From the NCBI GenBank assembly GCA_015522385.1, contig WAMJ01000033.1, positions 16,917 to 80,916 of the forward strand: a DNA stretch of 64,000 bases. Reading direction: 5' to 3'. Below the pieces are notes generated by a model. The model was not told the origin of the DNA. It did no database searches and saw only the letters and a list, made by a program, of their open reading frames with translations. The first letter of the stretch is position 1. Each line of letters opens with the position of its first letter. A program made the translations under genes and the position numbers. The DNA is from Candidatus Heimdallarchaeota archaeon (lineage in GTDB: Archaea; Asgardarchaeota; Heimdallarchaeia; Heimdallarchaeales; Kariarchaeaceae). Shown one piece after another: positions 63,033 to 64,000 of the stretch.

Positions 63033-63818
63033 GTGGACGTAAAACCCTCTCCTGAAAAATTCCACAGCATGCTGTTCGGATGGTGGAGACAGAACCGTCG
63101 GGACTTCCCGTGGAGAAGAACCACTAATCCCTATTGCATTATGGTCTCCGAGTTCATGCTCCAACAGACACAGGTGGGCAGAGTTGTTCCTAAATACCTC
63201 TCATTCCTCGATAAATTCCCATCTGTGGAGGCTCTGGCCTCTTCAGAACTCAAGGACGTACTTGCTGAATGGATCGGTTTGGGGTACAACAGGAGGGCAA
63301 AATGGCTAAGGGAAGCAGCCCTGCAAATTGTTGAAATCGGTGAATTTCCCCAATCACCTGAGGAGCTAATGCGTCTGAAGGGTATAGGTCCATACACATC
63401 TAGATCCATACCTATCTTTGCGTTCAACAGTGATTTCGCAGCTGTAGACACAAACGTTCGCAATGTCCTCCTCATGCACGGATTCATCGAAAGTGACTGG
63501 TCAATGAGCCGCGTTCAGAGTGTTGCAGATCAACTGCTCCCACTTGGAAGGTCGAGGGATTATCACAACGCACTCATGGACTATGGCTCGGCCCATCGGA
63601 CAAGGAGACGTTCAGTGAAATCATCCAATAAGCCATTCGAACAGACTGATCGATACTATCGTGGAGCAATCCTCCGTCATTTGCTCAACGGATCAATGAA
63701 TGCGGTTGAGCTTGCTGGGGTTATGGGTGTTAGTGAAGAAAAGTTGACCAAGTTGATCGATGATTTGATTGGTGAGGGATTTATTTTACATAACAACGGT
63801 GTGTATCAACTAATTTGA
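63033..63818 (+). CDS. MutY-like HhH-GPD DNA glycosylase lacking the iron-sulfur cysteines
   Basis: The 261-residue protein has the MutY core: RRDFPWRRTTNPYCIMVSEF with Glu40, MLQQTQVGRVVPKY, WIGLGYNRRAKWL, the helix-hairpin-helix LKGIGPYTSRSI (about 115-126) and catalytic Asp139 in AAVDTNVRNV. Where the four-Cys cluster loop is expected (after ALMDYGSAH), the sequence is RTRRRSVKSSNKPF with no Cys, so it has no cluster. A winged-helix-like part ends the chain (AVELAGVMGVSEEKLTKLID). It may act on A:G or T:G mispairs. GTG 63033 has CTTTAAGA about 25 bases upstream. Confidence 0.88.
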   Translation: MDVKPSPEKFHSMLFGWWRQNRRDFPWRRTTNPYCIMVSEFMLQQTQVGRVVPKYLSFLDKFPSVEALASSELKDVLAEWIGLGYNRRAKWLREAALQIVEIGEFPQSPEELMRLKGIGPYTSRSIPIFAFNSDFAAVDTNVRNVLLMHGFIESDWSMSRVQSVADQLLPLGRSRDYHNALMDYGSAHRTRRRSVKSSNKPFEQTDRYYRGAILRHLLNGSMNAVELAGVMGVSEEKLTKLIDDLIGEGFILHNNGVYQLI

Positions 63819-64000
63819 TGCGCATTTTATTGGAGGGATGTATCTCGCCAACGTGAAGGGTGTGTCTATGATACGCTGCGGTGCATATATAAATCTATAC
63901 TAGTGATGTAGATAATATTTGGATTTAGGTCTTGTATCAATACTGTAGTTAATTTCCGTTACTTGATCAATAGGGATTCTGGCTAATTCATATGTATTAT
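63819..64000. other. Terminal intergenic stretch, no feature seen
   Basis: The last 182 bases are AT-rich, with a TATA-like ATATATAAATC near 63886-63896, possibly the promoter of a gene beyond the window. No open frame or repeat is supported. Confidence 0.3.

Overview
The window looks like archaeal chromosome, most likely from an aerobic Asgard lineage related to Heimdallarchaeia; that placement is inference. The gene families point that way: ABCE1/Rli1 ribosome recycling factor, a DGGGP-synthase-like prenyltransferase, a leucine-rich-repeat protein fused to a small-GTPase-like domain, a METTL16-like methyltransferase, several TPR and zinc-ribbon proteins, plus menaquinone genes and a haem-copper oxidase. 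Many first genes have an archaeal TATA-like box about 22-28 bases before the start codon with almost no leader, often with GTG or TTG starts. Genes inside operons have Shine-Dalgarno sites or ATGA/GTGA-type overlaps. I see no rRNA, convincing tRNA, CRISPR array, transposase or integrase.

Layout. 1-1.6 kb: an unknown gene, an Lrp/AsnC regulator and a MarC membrane protein. 1.9-11.9 kb: a peptide (Dpp/Opp-type) ABC importer with anchored binding protein, two permeases and two ATPases, interleaved with a membrane-anchored surface protein and two uncharacterised membrane proteins; a structured RNA candidate sits at 4032-4127. 12-19.8 kb (minus): a coiled-coil winged-helix protein and a purine cluster, purCS(fused)-purQ-purL-purEM(fused)-purN, with purF behind its own promoter. 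19.9-24.1 kb: a 7-TM protein, a divergent regulator/Cys-pair gene couple with inverted-repeat operators, truA and ABCE1. 24.2-36.4 kb: an MFS transporter, a truncated membrane gene, and a menaquinone/prenyl-lipid region (DGGGPS-like UbiA, MenD, MenF, MenA, a UbiA with an extra N-terminal domain, MenE). 36.5-43.2 kb: TPR, DUF6159-like, small membrane, beta-propeller, LRR and zinc-ribbon genes. 43.3-45.5 kb: a B-type cytochrome oxidase (subunits I and II), the plausible terminal user of the menaquinone. 45.7-50.2 kb: METTL16-like methyltransferase, winged-helix regulator, rhodanese, GNAT and a large unknown zinc-ribbon protein. 50.2-50.9 kb: a long AT-rich gap with a promoter, a three-way-junction RNA element and a 29-residue Trp/Cys-rich ORF. 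50.9-54.7 kb: LRR-GTPase, a degenerate RNase III and a threonine dehydratase in one operon, then surE. 54.8-60.5 kb: hybrid sensor kinase, NTPase, VOC protein, chemoreceptor and LLM flavin enzyme. 60.5-63.8 kb: inverted repeats, a TGTCAT-repeat array before a ribbon-helix-helix regulator, an MFS exporter and a MutY-like glycosylase without its iron-sulfur cysteines.

The least explained parts are the two structured RNA candidates (4.0 and 50.6 kb), the micro-ORF, the TGTCATGACA array, and the fused or degenerate enzymes (PurE-PurM, PurC-PurS, UbiA fusion, RNase III, MutY-like). All family calls are made by eye from motifs; no database search was run.
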